Shown one piece after another: positions 26,762 to 36,520 of a stretch of DNA of 64,000 bases. Each line of letters opens with the position of its first letter. The first letter of the stretch is position 1. This stretch comes from an uncultured Formosa sp. (lineage in GTDB: Bacteria; Bacteroidota; Bacteroidia; Flavobacteriales; Flavobacteriaceae). The position numbers and the translations under genes are program-made. The notes beneath the pieces were generated by a model. It had not been told where the DNA came from. It worked only from the letters and a program-made list of their open reading frames with translations, and made no database searches. Where the stretch lies: positions 124,001 to 188,000 of the forward strand of contig NZ_CANMTH010000003.1 in the NCBI RefSeq assembly GCF_947500765.1, in the 5' to 3' direction.

Positions 26762-28393
26762 ATGATTAAAAAAAGTACCCTTTTCCTGATGTTACTGTTA
26801 TCAGTATATTCTTTTTCACAAAGCTTAGTAACAGAAACTGCTGCCGTTTCTAAAGAGTCTCCTGCTATTATAGTAGAACGCGGACCATATTTGCAAAGTG
26901 GTTCAGCAACAAGTGTTATTGTAAAATGGAGAACAAATGTTCCTACAACATCGGTTGTTAATTATGGTATGGTATTGAATGCCTTAACAATGCATTCTTC
27001 TAGCCAGGCGTTAAACACAGATCATGAGGTGACCTTAACAGGTTTAACTCCGAACACAAAGTATTATTATAATATTGGAACCGATACAGAAGTGTTGTCT
27101 CAAAGCCTTTCTGGCGATATGTATGTGATTACTGCACCAATTTCAGGAACAGATCAATTTGTCCGCGCATGGATTCTAGGAGATCCTGGTACAGCCAATG
27201 CTTTTCAAAGAGAAGTTCGTGATGCTTATTACAATTATGTTGCTACAGATTCTGTAAACACAGGCAAAACAGATATGATGTTGTTTTTAGGCGATAATGC
27301 TTATAATACAGGAACAGATGCCGAGTATCAGGATGCTTTTTTTAATGTCTATAGCGAGATGTTAAAAAAATCTGTGGCATGGTCTTGTTTAGGAAATCAT
27401 GATGGATATTCTGCCGATTCAGACTCACAGTCGGGACCATATTACGATATCTTTACGTTTCCAAAAGCAGGAGAGTCAGGAGGAACTGCTTCTGGTACAG
27501 AAGCATATTATGCTTTCGATTATGCTAATATTCATTTTATCATACTAGATTCACATCATTCAAGTCGTGATGTTGGATCACCGATGTATAATTGGACACA
27601 AACCGATATTCAAAACACCACGCAAGATTGGATTGTAACTTTATTTCATCATCCAGCATATTCTAAAGGATCCCACGATTCCGATTATGAAGACAGACTT
27701 ATAGATATGAGAACAAATTTTATGCCTATGTTAGAAGCTAATGGCGTAGATCTTATTTTAAACGGACATAGTCATTCTTACGAGCGTTCTTATTTTTTAA
27801 ATGGTCATCACGGATTTTCTAACACGTTTAATCCTGCAGAACTTTCTAAAGGCGGACATACTGTTGGAGCAACTGGACACGGAGATGGAAAGGCAAATGG
27901 CGATGGTGTATACCAAAAAGATAAAGATACTGCTGAAGGTGCAGTGTATATTACTACAGGATCTGCAGGACAGGTATCTGGAGGAGATTTAAATCATCAA
28001 GCTATGTTTGTATCATTAAACGAGTTAGGATCTTGTGTTATGGAAATTGAAGCCGATGGAACAGGTGGGCAAAATCTTAATATTAAGTTTGTTAGAGAAA
28101 CAGGCGAAATTGATGATTATTTTAGTATTAATAAAACTGGAATTACACTTGCTAAACGTCAGGCTGTAGAAAAAGAACTAAAGTCGTTTCTTGTTCCTGT
28201 TAATGGAATGATTAACGTTGCTATTGATAAAAATGAACGTCTAAAAAAGGTAAAGTTTTATAACAACATCGGGACTTTAGTAAAAAAGAGTAAAAAAGAA
28301 GATATTAACGTTAGTAATCTTACTAAAGGGGTATATGTTATAGAAATTATAACAAACAAAACCACATATTTTAAATCCGTAAAAATAGATTAG
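26762..28393 (+). CDS. Secreted purple-acid-phosphatase-like metallophosphoesterase with T9SS sorting domain
   Basis: The start is set at the ATG at 26762, which gives a clean signal peptide (MIKKSTLFLMLLLSVYSFSQ). The 543-residue protein has an N-terminal fibronectin-like PAP domain (GPYLQSGSATSVIVKW). A calcineurin-type core then carries all five PAP motifs: ILGDPG, LGDNAY, LGNHDG, LFHHPAY and NGHSHSYER. The last 80 residues (KVKFYNNIGTLVKKS, ending in TYFKSVKID) form a type A C-terminal domain for type IX secretion. It probably removes phosphate from organic phosphates at or outside the cell surface. It follows SusC/SusD by 241 bases, so it may supply or process their ligand. Confidence 0.88.
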   Translation: MIKKSTLFLMLLLSVYSFSQSLVTETAAVSKESPAIIVERGPYLQSGSATSVIVKWRTNVPTTSVVNYGMVLNALTMHSSSQALNTDHEVTLTGLTPNTKYYYNIGTDTEVLSQSLSGDMYVITAPISGTDQFVRAWILGDPGTANAFQREVRDAYYNYVATDSVNTGKTDMMLFLGDNAYNTGTDAEYQDAFFNVYSEMLKKSVAWSCLGNHDGYSADSDSQSGPYYDIFTFPKAGESGGTASGTEAYYAFDYANIHFIILDSHHSSRDVGSPMYNWTQTDIQNTTQDWIVTLFHHPAYSKGSHDSDYEDRLIDMRTNFMPMLEANGVDLILNGHSHSYERSYFLNGHHGFSNTFNPAELSKGGHTVGATGHGDGKANGDGVYQKDKDTAEGAVYITTGSAGQVSGGDLNHQAMFVSLNELGSCVMEIEADGTGGQNLNIKFVRETGEIDDYFSINKTGITLAKRQAVEKELKSFLVPVNGMINVAIDKNERLKKVKFYNNIGTLVKKSKKEDINVSNLTKGVYVIEIITNKTTYFKSVKID

Positions 28394-28422
28394 ATCAGTT
28401 ATTTTAATTGTTATTTCAGATT

Positions 28423-28468
28423 AACCTTAATGCAATCCCTAATTATGGATTTGTATTGAGGTTTTTTT
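28423..28468 (+). terminator. Terminator after the phosphatase gene
   Basis: An imperfect long stem (AACCTTAATGCAATCC against GGATTTGTATTGAGGTT) is followed by seven T residues. Confidence 0.65.
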
Positions 28469-28632
28469 ATTCTAGATTATTTTAGTTTTTAAGACTACCA
28501 TAATTAACATCTCATGTTTTGTTGAATTAGCAAATAATCAATATATAAATGAATAAATGTTTTTTAAAACAACGTTTACGTTCTCAAAACATAAAAAAAG
28601 AAGCGAGCTGTTTAAGTTGATTACTTTTTAAG

Positions 28633-28640
28633 TAGATTTG
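28633..28640 (+). promoter_or_regulatory. -7 element of the second ECF sigma gene
   Basis: TAGATTTG matches TAnnTTTG exactly. The expected transcript start near 28647 supports the GTG at 28666 as the translation start. Confidence 0.45.
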
Positions 28641-28665
28641 AGTCCCTAATTTAATTATAAGCTCA

Positions 28666-29226
28666 GTGCCCAAGACAAAAGAGATTCATACTTTGTCCCT
28701 AAAATCGTATAAAGATGTTTTTGATACATTATATACTTCGCTATGTCTTTTTGCCGAAAATTATGTCGATAATTTAGATGTAGCAAAAGATATCGTTCAA
28801 GATGTTTTTATAAAGGTTTGGGAAGATAAAATTGAATTTAAAAACGAGATTGCTGTAAAATCTTATTTATATACTTCTGTTAAAAATAAATCATTAGATT
28901 TTTTAAAAAGTAAACGCTTTAAAACAACAGAACATATGTCTGTTGTAGATATAGATAATCTAAATAAAGACTCTTTTTATTTAAAAGAAGTTGTTATTGA
29001 AGAAGCCTCATCTAGAATAGAAGAGGCAATTAATACACTTCCTAATAAGTGTGCTCAAATCATTAGGTTAAGTATAAAAGATCTTACCAATGCAGACATT
29101 GCGCAGCACCTTAATATTTCTATACATACGGTTAAAGCACAAAAAAAAATAGCCTACAAAAGATTAAGACCACTATTAAAAAACTACTTTGTTTTACTGG
29201 CTTTTCTCTTCGAGTCTTCCAATTAA
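28666..29226 (+). CDS. ECF sigma factor, FecI/RpoE-like, GTG start
   Basis: The 186-residue sigma factor has region 2 (YTSLCLFAENYVDNLDVAKD, then IVQDVFIKVWED, then YLYTSVKNKSLDFLK) and region 4 (LPNKCAQIIRLSIKDLTNAD, then IAQHLNISIHTVKAQKKIAY). The C-terminus is hydrophobic (FVLLAFLFESS). No suitable ATG precedes the conserved region, so GTG at 28666 is chosen, backed by the -7 element just upstream. The FecR gene follows on the same strand after 130 bases, then a TonB receptor with an STN domain, forming a second complete surface-signalling unit. Unlike the first unit, sigma and anti-sigma genes are codirectional. Confidence 0.88.
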   Translation: MPKTKEIHTLSLKSYKDVFDTLYTSLCLFAENYVDNLDVAKDIVQDVFIKVWEDKIEFKNEIAVKSYLYTSVKNKSLDFLKSKRFKTTEHMSVVDIDNLNKDSFYLKEVVIEEASSRIEEAINTLPNKCAQIIRLSIKDLTNADIAQHLNISIHTVKAQKKIAYKRLRPLLKNYFVLLAFLFESSN

Positions 29227-29304
29227 AAAAGATCATTTTATCCCATATTCATCAATCTAAAATGTTAATATTTTACATCTTGGTTTAAAAAAAAATATTT
29301 TTTT

Positions 29305-29333
29305 TAACCCTATCGTAACATTTTGTCGTCTTA
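29305..29333 (+). promoter_or_regulatory. Candidate ECF-dependent promoter of the second FecR gene
   Basis: AACCC and CGTCTTA are separated by 16 bases, a spacing typical of ECF promoters. A CGTAACATTTTGT element within it recurs as CGTAACGTTTTGT upstream of the first FecR gene (20240-20252). Confidence 0.35.
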
Positions 29334-29356
29334 GGTATAAATAGTAGTTGCAATTA

Positions 29357-30529
29357 ATGGTAAAGTTTAATAAAATCATAATATTATCTAAGCAGATCAC
29401 TTCTTCGTTGTTAAGAGATGAAAAGCCAAAAGCATTAGAAACTTCAGATGTGTTTTCAGAACAAGAAAAAGAAGATATTCTTAAAAGACTTACAGATAAA
29501 TCTGCCGTAGAATCTCGATTAGATTTAAAAACAAAGATTGATACTAAAGCCGATTGGAACATTTTAAAATCGAAGTTGGTTGTCCCTAAAAAAACGTATT
29601 ACTGGCATTATGCGGCGGCTGCAGCTGTGGTATTAGGTTTAGTTACAACCACGTACTTTTTAAAAGAACATGGTTTAAATAAAAATCTTAATTCGCCAAT
29701 AATTGTCGACAATCAAATTGAACCTGGTGTAGATAAGGCCATCTTAACATTAGAAAGTGGCGAAACAGTAGCACTTGTAAAAGACGTTAAGTACGCGGCT
29801 CAAAATGTAGTAACTAATGGTGAGGAAATTGTTTATCAGGACGATAATACAACAGAATCTGCAACCCAAGACGTAGCCTATAATTATTTAACCATTCCAA
29901 GAGGAGGACAATTTCAAGTGACATTGTCTGATGGTACTCATGTCTGGTTAAATTCTGAATCCGAATTAAAATACCCAGTACATTTTATAAAAGGACAACC
30001 ACGTTTGGTAGAGCTTATGTATGGAGAGGCTTATTTTGATGTGTCTCCAAGTACAAAACATAATGGTGCAACATTTCAGGTAATAACTAAGCAACAAACT
30101 ATAGAAGTATTAGGTACAGAATTTAACCTTAAAGCCTATAAAGAAGAGGTTAATGTGTATACCACTTTGGTAGAAGGTAAAGTTAAGGTAAGTTCTGAAC
30201 ATAGAACTAAAAACTTAGTACCTAACCAACAATCTAATTTAAATATAGAGACCAATGCATTAGCGATAACAGATGTAGATGTTTATAACGAAATAGCATG
30301 GAAAGAAGGTATTTTCAATTTCGAAAATAAACCGCTTAAAGATATCATGACGGTGCTGTCTAGATGGTACGATATTGACGTTACTTTTGAGAAGAAAGAT
30401 CTAGAAAATCAGAAATTTATTGGGTCTTTAAAGAAGAATTATAGTATAGAAAGTATTCTAACCATTTTACAAACTGCCGATATTATTAATGCTTTTGAAA
30501 TTAATAAAAAATCGGTAATTATAAAATAA
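29357..30529 (+). CDS. FecR-type anti-sigma factor
   Basis: The ATG at 29357 is preferred over a TTG three codons upstream. The 390-residue protein has a cytoplasmic helical part (residues 1-75), one membrane segment (about 82-103: YYWHYAAAAAVVLGLVTTTY), then a periplasmic FecR domain (IPRGGQFQVTLSDGTHVWLN, MYGEAYFDVSPSTKH) and a C-terminal DUF4974-type domain (PLKDIMTVLSRWYDIDVTFE). It is clearly paralogous to the anti-sigma factor at 20332. It controls the ECF factor upstream in response to the receptor downstream. A hairpin at 30571 lies between it and the receptor gene. Confidence 0.9.
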   Translation: MVKFNKIIILSKQITSSLLRDEKPKALETSDVFSEQEKEDILKRLTDKSAVESRLDLKTKIDTKADWNILKSKLVVPKKTYYWHYAAAAAVVLGLVTTTYFLKEHGLNKNLNSPIIVDNQIEPGVDKAILTLESGETVALVKDVKYAAQNVVTNGEEIVYQDDNTTESATQDVAYNYLTIPRGGQFQVTLSDGTHVWLNSESELKYPVHFIKGQPRLVELMYGEAYFDVSPSTKHNGATFQVITKQQTIEVLGTEFNLKAYKEEVNVYTTLVEGKVKVSSEHRTKNLVPNQQSNLNIETNALAITDVDVYNEIAWKEGIFNFENKPLKDIMTVLSRWYDIDVTFEKKDLENQKFIGSLKKNYSIESILTILQTADIINAFEINKKSVIIK

Positions 30530-30570
30530 CACTAAAGTCTTAACAAGATTAGGAATGTTATAATAAAAAA

Positions 30571-30611
30571 GGAGAGATCGTTTAAACCGCCAAGCTCAAG
30601 ACCATCTCTCC
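30571..30611 (+). other. Hairpin between FecR and receptor genes
   Basis: GGAGAGAT pairs with ATCTCTCC across 25 bases, with no T-run. It occupies the same relative position as the hairpin at 21526 in the first signalling locus. Confidence 0.4.
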
Positions 30612-30668
30612 ACAATACAATATCAATCAATTAAAAAAAGGTTTAATTAACTAATAATTTACAAATTA

Positions 30669-33656
30669 ATGAAATTTAAATTAATTAGTGCCTCTTCTGT
30701 ATTCAGGAAAGGTATCTTAAACTGTATTATGCGAATATTTATATTCTTGTTTTGTGCTACAATGTTTGGTTCTAATCATGTGCGCTCTCAAAATGCTGAA
30801 ATTAGTATTAATGAAGACAAAATGGTTACTGTAGATGAAGTCTTTAAAATTATTAAAGCACAATCCAGTGATTACATGTTTATTTATCCGGAAAAATTAT
30901 TCAAATCTTTTCCTAAAGTGCAACTAAAAAAAGGAATTATTAAGATCGATAAACTTTTAGATTTAGCGTTATCTAATGGAAATGTAAACATTACAATAAC
31001 CGATAATAATATCATCTTAATAAAAGAAAAGCCTGCAAACGATAAACGGACACGTAAAGTTTATAATGATAAGGTGGACATTAAAGGGCATGTATTCGAT
31101 GTTAATCAGCAACCCTTAGCCGATGTCAATGTTATTATTTCAGATTTAAATATCGGAACATTTACCAATATAGATGGTGCGTTTTCTATGGAACTGCCTC
31201 ATGAAAATTTTCAGATTAAATTAAGTCTTATTGGCTATAAAGCCGAAGTGGTAGATTTAGCTTCAATTTCAGATCTGTCTAACATTACAATTACCTTAAA
31301 AGAGGATTTGCTAAGCTTAGATGCCGTTGTTGTAACAGCGAAAAAGACAGAAAGTAGGGAAGGGACTTCGACTTATAAAATAGAAAGTCAGGCCATAAAG
31401 CAAGTTCAGGCCATGAATTTATCTGATGTGTTAAGCTTACTGCCAGGAAATAAAACAGAGCAAGTTAATTTAACAGATCCAAAACAAGCTAGTATACGTA
31501 GTGCAGTAACTTCAGATGCTAATTCATTCGGAACAGCAATTATTATAGATGGTGCTGCAATTAGTACAGATGCTAATATGCAAACCAAGAATTCGTCTTC
31601 TTTAGACGGAGGAAAATCTGTTGTTGCAGGTGGTGTAGATTTAAGAAGCATAACATTAGCCAATGTAGAATCTGTAGAGGTTATAGCTGGTGTAGCTTCT
31701 CCAAAATATGGAAATCTATCTTCTGGAGGTGTTTTAGTAAAGAGTAAAGTAGGGAAGTCTCCTTATATTGTTTCGGCAAATGTATCATCTACTAATTATC
31801 AAACATCTGTAGCTAAAGGATATGAATTAAACGATTATGGGGTTTTAAACTCAGATTTTTCATTCGCATATTCTTCAGGATCACCTACAGAGCGAAAATT
31901 ATTTTATAAAAGTTTTAATCTAGGTTTACGTTGGAAACTTCCTGTTTTTGAAGGTTTAGATTGGAATCATTTTACAGCGTTAAGAATTGGTCATTCTGAT
32001 GATGGAAATCGACACGAACCAGAAGAGGTTTATAAAAATGAAGCAGACGTAAAGAGTACGTCCTATCAATTAAGCTTCTCTGGAGATTTCCCATCATCCA
32101 TTTTAGGAAAGATTAATTATAACTTGAGTGGGAGCATGGTAAATCAGCATTCTTTTTACGATACATATGTTCTTAATGGACCTTATCCTATTATTGAAGC
32201 CATAGAAAGTGGGACGTATAATACCACTTATACTCCAAATGCATTTAACCAAACAAGAGATATTAAAGGAAGACCTGTAAATTTTAATGCAAGGATAGAT
32301 GCCTCTCAATATTTACATTTAGAAAACTTCGATTTTAATTTTGAAACCGGGATACAATATACGCTAGATGATAATACGGGAAGCGGACGTGTAGCCACAG
32401 GGAATATAGCACACACTCAGGATATTGCAGGAAGTAGGTCTGCTACTTTCGAGAAAATTCCAGCTTCTAAAACCTTTTCTGCTTATCACCAAACTATTAT
32501 TAAAAGGTATGGAACATCTTCAAAACAACAACTTAATTTAGGAATTCGATACGATAATATGTTAGAGCGTTATAATTTATGGTCGCCACGTATGTCTTTT
32601 TCTTCTAAACATAACGATTTTACAGCTAGAGCCGCTTGGGGTGTGTCTTATAAAGCGCCGGCTATGGTACAATTATACCCAGGGAAATCTTATATAGATT
32701 ATATTAATTTTCAATACTATGCCGAAAATCCAGCCGAGCGTTTAGCGGTTGTAACCACTTATGTCTATCAGCCTACTAACGAACATTTAAAGCCTAATTA
32801 TTCCGATTTAAAAGAAGTAGGATTTGATTGGTCTCCAGATTTTATGAATCTAAATTTCACGTATTTTAAAAAGGATTTACGTAGAGGTATAAATACAACA
32901 CAAGAACTATTATTACTACCTAAATCTGTTTATGAGGTAGTTAGTGCCGAAGAAGGCGTGCAGCCAACCGTACAGCCAACAGGCGAAGTTTATAATATTC
33001 CTAGAACTGTAAGTGTTATGAAAAATAACTATTACGAATCTACCGATGGGGTTGAAATTACATTAAGTCCGAAAAGAATAAAAGCAACCAACACCGAATT
33101 TAATTTTAGATATAGTTATTTAGAAACCGTGGTTACAGATCGAGGGTTCAGCATAGATAAATCGTCTTATGTTGTTGGTGATAATACAGTACGTTATGGG
33201 GTGTACGAAAATGAATTAACAAAAGCTGTTAGAAGTTTTGGAACCTTAACTTTAATACAACATATACCATCTTTAAGATTTGTGTTAACGCTTTCTGCAG
33301 AATTAAATTTTAAAGAAAGTAGCAAATATATAGGTGCTAGCTTATATCCGTTTGCCTATTATGATACCGATGGAAACTATATTGAAATTCCATTAGAAAA
33401 CAGAACAAATCCTGAATTTGCAGATTTAAAGAAGGACGAAAATACCTATACCACTGTAGGAACACCGTTCTACAGTAATTTTAATTTACAAATACGTAAG
33501 GAAACTAAGCAAGGTCATTCTTTTAGTTTTTTCGCTAATAATGCGCCTTGGCACAACCCTACATATGAGTATTTAGGAAGTAGAAGAACGTTGAATAATA
33601 AATTATCAGTAGGATTTAATGTCACCATATTAATTAATAACAAATCAAATCAATAA
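30669..33656 (+). CDS. TonB-dependent receptor with STN domain (no SusD partner)
   Basis: The 995-residue outer-membrane receptor has a signal sequence (residues 1-40, ending VRSQ) and an STN domain (about 50-120, TVDEVFKIIKAQSSDYMFIY). A carboxypeptidase-regulatory-like domain (about 135-215), a plug (MNLSDVLSLLPGNK, VESVEVIAGVASPKYGNLSS) and a barrel rich in aromatic strands follow. The plug lacks the SusC GYG / DAAATALYG signatures and no SusD gene follows, so it is a siderophore-, metal- or protein-type receptor and not a glycan one. The next genes encode a surface lipoprotein, a barrel-like protein, two M16 peptidases and a ChaN-like protein. These suggest uptake of a peptide or iron/haem protein that is degraded after import. 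Confidence 0.9.
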   Translation: MKFKLISASSVFRKGILNCIMRIFIFLFCATMFGSNHVRSQNAEISINEDKMVTVDEVFKIIKAQSSDYMFIYPEKLFKSFPKVQLKKGIIKIDKLLDLALSNGNVNITITDNNIILIKEKPANDKRTRKVYNDKVDIKGHVFDVNQQPLADVNVIISDLNIGTFTNIDGAFSMELPHENFQIKLSLIGYKAEVVDLASISDLSNITITLKEDLLSLDAVVVTAKKTESREGTSTYKIESQAIKQVQAMNLSDVLSLLPGNKTEQVNLTDPKQASIRSAVTSDANSFGTAIIIDGAAISTDANMQTKNSSSLDGGKSVVAGGVDLRSITLANVESVEVIAGVASPKYGNLSSGGVLVKSKVGKSPYIVSANVSSTNYQTSVAKGYELNDYGVLNSDFSFAYSSGSPTERKLFYKSFNLGLRWKLPVFEGLDWNHFTALRIGHSDDGNRHEPEEVYKNEADVKSTSYQLSFSGDFPSSILGKINYNLSGSMVNQHSFYDTYVLNGPYPIIEAIESGTYNTTYTPNAFNQTRDIKGRPVNFNARIDASQYLHLENFDFNFETGIQYTLDDNTGSGRVATGNIAHTQDIAGSRSATFEKIPASKTFSAYHQTIIKRYGTSSKQQLNLGIRYDNMLERYNLWSPRMSFSSKHNDFTARAAWGVSYKAPAMVQLYPGKSYIDYINFQYYAENPAERLAVVTTYVYQPTNEHLKPNYSDLKEVGFDWSPDFMNLNFTYFKKDLRRGINTTQELLLLPKSVYEVVSAEEGVQPTVQPTGEVYNIPRTVSVMKNNYYESTDGVEITLSPKRIKATNTEFNFRYSYLETVVTDRGFSIDKSSYVVGDNTVRYGVYENELTKAVRSFGTLTLIQHIPSLRFVLTLSAELNFKESSKYIGASLYPFAYYDTDGNYIEIPLENRTNPEFADLKKDENTYTTVGTPFYSNFNLQIRKETKQGHSFSFFANNAPWHNPTYEYLGSRRTLNNKLSVGFNVTILINNKSNQ

Positions 33657-33657
33657 C

Positions 33658-34902
33658 ATGAAAGACACAATTTTTAAAAAGGTAAGATTAACAAAATTAA
33701 TAGCAATTTTGTTGTTAATAACAGTATCAGTTAGTTGTAGTGATGATGATAACGTCGCTAATTTAGGTAATTTACAAGTGCAATTAGAACTTGCTAGTGG
33801 GCTTGGCGACATCTCTCTAGAAGGCGTAGATGTTAGCATTACAAATACAGTAGATAATTCTAGTTTTAGTTTAAGTACAGATGCAAATGGTTCTGCTACG
33901 TTTTCAAATATTTCTGTTGGAACGTACACGGTTGTCGCAACACAATCAACCGATGATTATACCTTAAGTGGTACTGCAAACAATGTTGTAATTACAAGAC
34001 AAGAAACTGTTGTTTCAACGGTTGTAGTTAATGCAGATAATTCAGATGGTGGTTTAGTCATCAAAGAAGTGTACTCTTCAGGATCTGGATATATCACGCT
34101 TTTTAAAGATTCTTTTATTGAAATATTCAATAATTCATCTGAAACATTATACGCAGATGGGATGTATATTGCTAACATTTTTGGAGATACAGGTATGTCT
34201 GGAGATACAGCATTATCTTCTGTTTTAACAGATAGCGATTATGTGTATACAGATGTAATGAGCCAAATTCCAGGAACAGGAGAAGATTATCCAGTAGAGC
34301 CAGGGAAGAGTATTGTAATTGCATTAAATGCTGTAAACTATAAAGAAGGGAGTACTGCGCCAGACGGTCAATTAGATAATACAGATGCTACATTAGAGCA
34401 TTATTCTATAGATTGGCTAGAAGCACAAGGACGTTCAGGTAACTCGTTTTTCGAATTAGATAATCCGTCTGTTCCTAACATGACAAACATTTATATGTTT
34501 AACGAAACTAACTTTTTCAGATTAATTACAGCTTCTGCAAGTGTTGTTTTAGTAAGCAGTGACGCTACGTTCACAGACTCAGGTATTGTAGATTATACAG
34601 AAGCAGGTTCTACAACTACATATAAATTAATGCGTATTCCAGCAGATCAAGTGGTAGATGCTGTAGATATTTTAGATAATTCAGGAGCTTCAGAATTTAA
34701 ACGTATACCAAGTGCTTTAGATGCTGGTTTTACATTTGTAAATGCAGATGGAGCAATTTCTTATACAGGATTAAGTTCAAGAAGAAAGGTTGATGAAGTA
34801 GCTTCTGAGCGTTTTGGTAGAACTATTTTAATAGATACAAATAATTCAACTGTAGATTTTGAAGCTATAGCTTTCCCAGATAAATATGGTTACAATAACT
34901 AA
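33658..34902 (+). CDS. DUF4876-family surface lipoprotein
   Basis: The 414-residue lipoprotein has a lipobox ending in VSC (near residue 24) followed by SDDDN. An acidic stretch after the cysteine resembles the lipoprotein export signal of this phylum. Residues 35-125 form a carboxypeptidase-regulatory/Ig-like beta domain (GVDVSITNTVDNSSFSLSTD). Residues 130-414 match DUF4876 (LVIKEVYSSGSGYITLFKDS, FIEIFNNSSETLYADGMYIA). It starts one base after the receptor's stop codon, so it is tightly coupled to it. It probably acts as a SusD-like ligand-capturing partner on the cell surface, although that is inferred from context. Confidence 0.75.
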   Translation: MKDTIFKKVRLTKLIAILLLITVSVSCSDDDNVANLGNLQVQLELASGLGDISLEGVDVSITNTVDNSSFSLSTDANGSATFSNISVGTYTVVATQSTDDYTLSGTANNVVITRQETVVSTVVVNADNSDGGLVIKEVYSSGSGYITLFKDSFIEIFNNSSETLYADGMYIANIFGDTGMSGDTALSSVLTDSDYVYTDVMSQIPGTGEDYPVEPGKSIVIALNAVNYKEGSTAPDGQLDNTDATLEHYSIDWLEAQGRSGNSFFELDNPSVPNMTNIYMFNETNFFRLITASASVVLVSSDATFTDSGIVDYTEAGSTTTYKLMRIPADQVVDAVDILDNSGASEFKRIPSALDAGFTFVNADGAISYTGLSSRRKVDEVASERFGRTILIDTNNSTVDFEAIAFPDKYGYNN

Positions 34903-34930
34903 AAGAATAAACCATTTAAAAATAAAGAGA

Positions 34931-36469
34931 ATGTTTTTTGCATTCTCTTTATTTTTAGTTGTGTTACATGCATCGTCTCAAACAATAACTAATGTGAATA
35001 GTTTATCTGTTATCGAGAGAGACTTTCATTTTCAAATTTTTGAAAACAGGTATTTCGATATTCCCTCTTTAATTAATCAAGCTAATCTTCAAAAATTTTC
35101 TTACGGTCAAGCGAACTATTTGTATTCTGAAGGCAATTTAAGACCTCCTCAAGACTATAAAAAACAAAATGGTTTGTATGTAGAAACCGCATCATTATCT
35201 GCTGTAGAAAACACAAATTGGACGTTATACGGTAGTTTAGAATATTTAAATACAAGATTAGAAGATGTAGAAAATAATTTAACGTATGGCATCACAGAGT
35301 ATAATTCGCCATATTACTTCTTTCAAGAAACTAACGGAATATGGAATCATCAGGATTATAATTTTGAAGTGAGTGCAGCTAATAAAATTAATTCGAAACT
35401 AACGTTAGGAGGTTATTTAAATTATGATACCAATTTCTACTTCAGAAAAACAGATACGAGAAATGAGCTCACTGCTTTAAAAATTCTTACCAAGCTATCT
35501 TTAAGTTATCAGCTCAATCCAGAGCATATTTTAAGTGTAGCCATAAGTAACGAATTTTTTAAAACAGATTCTGAACTCGGGAATAAGTTTCCTGAAAATA
35601 ATACAGCAACTACGGCCAATTATTATTTAAACACAGGATTAGGATCATACATAAAAAATATTGATAACGGTTTTCAAACGAAAAGAAATATACCCGAATT
35701 ACAATTTAGTTGGATCACTAGAAAAAGTGATTGGGACTTATCTGTAAGCAGTGATACTAAATACGGTTTAGAACGTTGGATAGATAAAAACATAGTTAAT
35801 CTTGGAGAAAACGATGAACTTACTAAGTATAGTTTTCTTAAAGAAAGCGTTAAGGTATTTTACAATAAATATAAAGACAATACCCTTTTATCACTGTATT
35901 TAAAAGCCGAATATTTAAAAGGAAATGGGAAAGTTTGGGAAGATAGTGGTGCCTATTATTATAAAAATTTCACCACCACGAGCTATCTTGTAAATGCCGA
36001 GGCTAATATGTTATTTTATAATAAACTGTTGAATAAAATAAGTTTAGGTTTAAACTATTATAACAACAGTCAGTTAGACTTAAATTACGCTTATGTGTTC
36101 GATTATCAGTATTTAGATCCGAAAATTGAAATCGGTTTAAATAAAAGTATTTCCAATAAAACAGCCGTTTTTGCAAATATAACGACTGCATACCATATGG
36201 TACTAAATGTGGAGCACGATCCTTTTGCAGCAAATAATATTTATGTGGATTGGATCGGTAATAAGGTTGCAAATTATACAAATATAAATGCCTTTAATTT
36301 TAATGCTAAACTGGGGTTTGATTTAAAATTGAAAAATGAAAACAAACTGGAATGTTCACTGACTACAGACTATACAAAAGCTACAAAATTATCGGATAAT
36401 AGTGTAAATTATTATTCAAAAAACGATGACTATCTAAGTTTAGTTGCAGGTTTAAAACTCTATTTCTAA
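34931..36469 (+). CDS. Predicted outer-membrane beta-barrel protein (DUF6850-like)
   Basis: The ATG at 34931 yields a clean signal peptide (MFFAFSLFLVVLHASSQ). An in-frame ATG at 34886 would overlap the previous gene by 17 bases and extend the N-region. The 512-residue product is dominated by amphipathic strands with Y/F at alternating positions and ends SLVAGLKLYF, as expected of an outer-membrane barrel. The family assignment (DUF6850, commonly next to DUF4876) is from memory of the sequence type and is moderate. It may form a second pore or a surface accessory for the TonB receptor. Confidence 0.6.
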   Translation: MFFAFSLFLVVLHASSQTITNVNSLSVIERDFHFQIFENRYFDIPSLINQANLQKFSYGQANYLYSEGNLRPPQDYKKQNGLYVETASLSAVENTNWTLYGSLEYLNTRLEDVENNLTYGITEYNSPYYFFQETNGIWNHQDYNFEVSAANKINSKLTLGGYLNYDTNFYFRKTDTRNELTALKILTKLSLSYQLNPEHILSVAISNEFFKTDSELGNKFPENNTATTANYYLNTGLGSYIKNIDNGFQTKRNIPELQFSWITRKSDWDLSVSSDTKYGLERWIDKNIVNLGENDELTKYSFLKESVKVFYNKYKDNTLLSLYLKAEYLKGNGKVWEDSGAYYYKNFTTTSYLVNAEANMLFYNKLLNKISLGLNYYNNSQLDLNYAYVFDYQYLDPKIEIGLNKSISNKTAVFANITTAYHMVLNVEHDPFAANNIYVDWIGNKVANYTNINAFNFNAKLGFDLKLKNENKLECSLTTDYTKATKLSDNSVNYYSKNDDYLSLVAGLKLYF

Positions 36470-36520
36470 GCATATAAATTACATGTAATAACTGTGCTGA
36501 ATCAATTTAAAAATTAAAAA

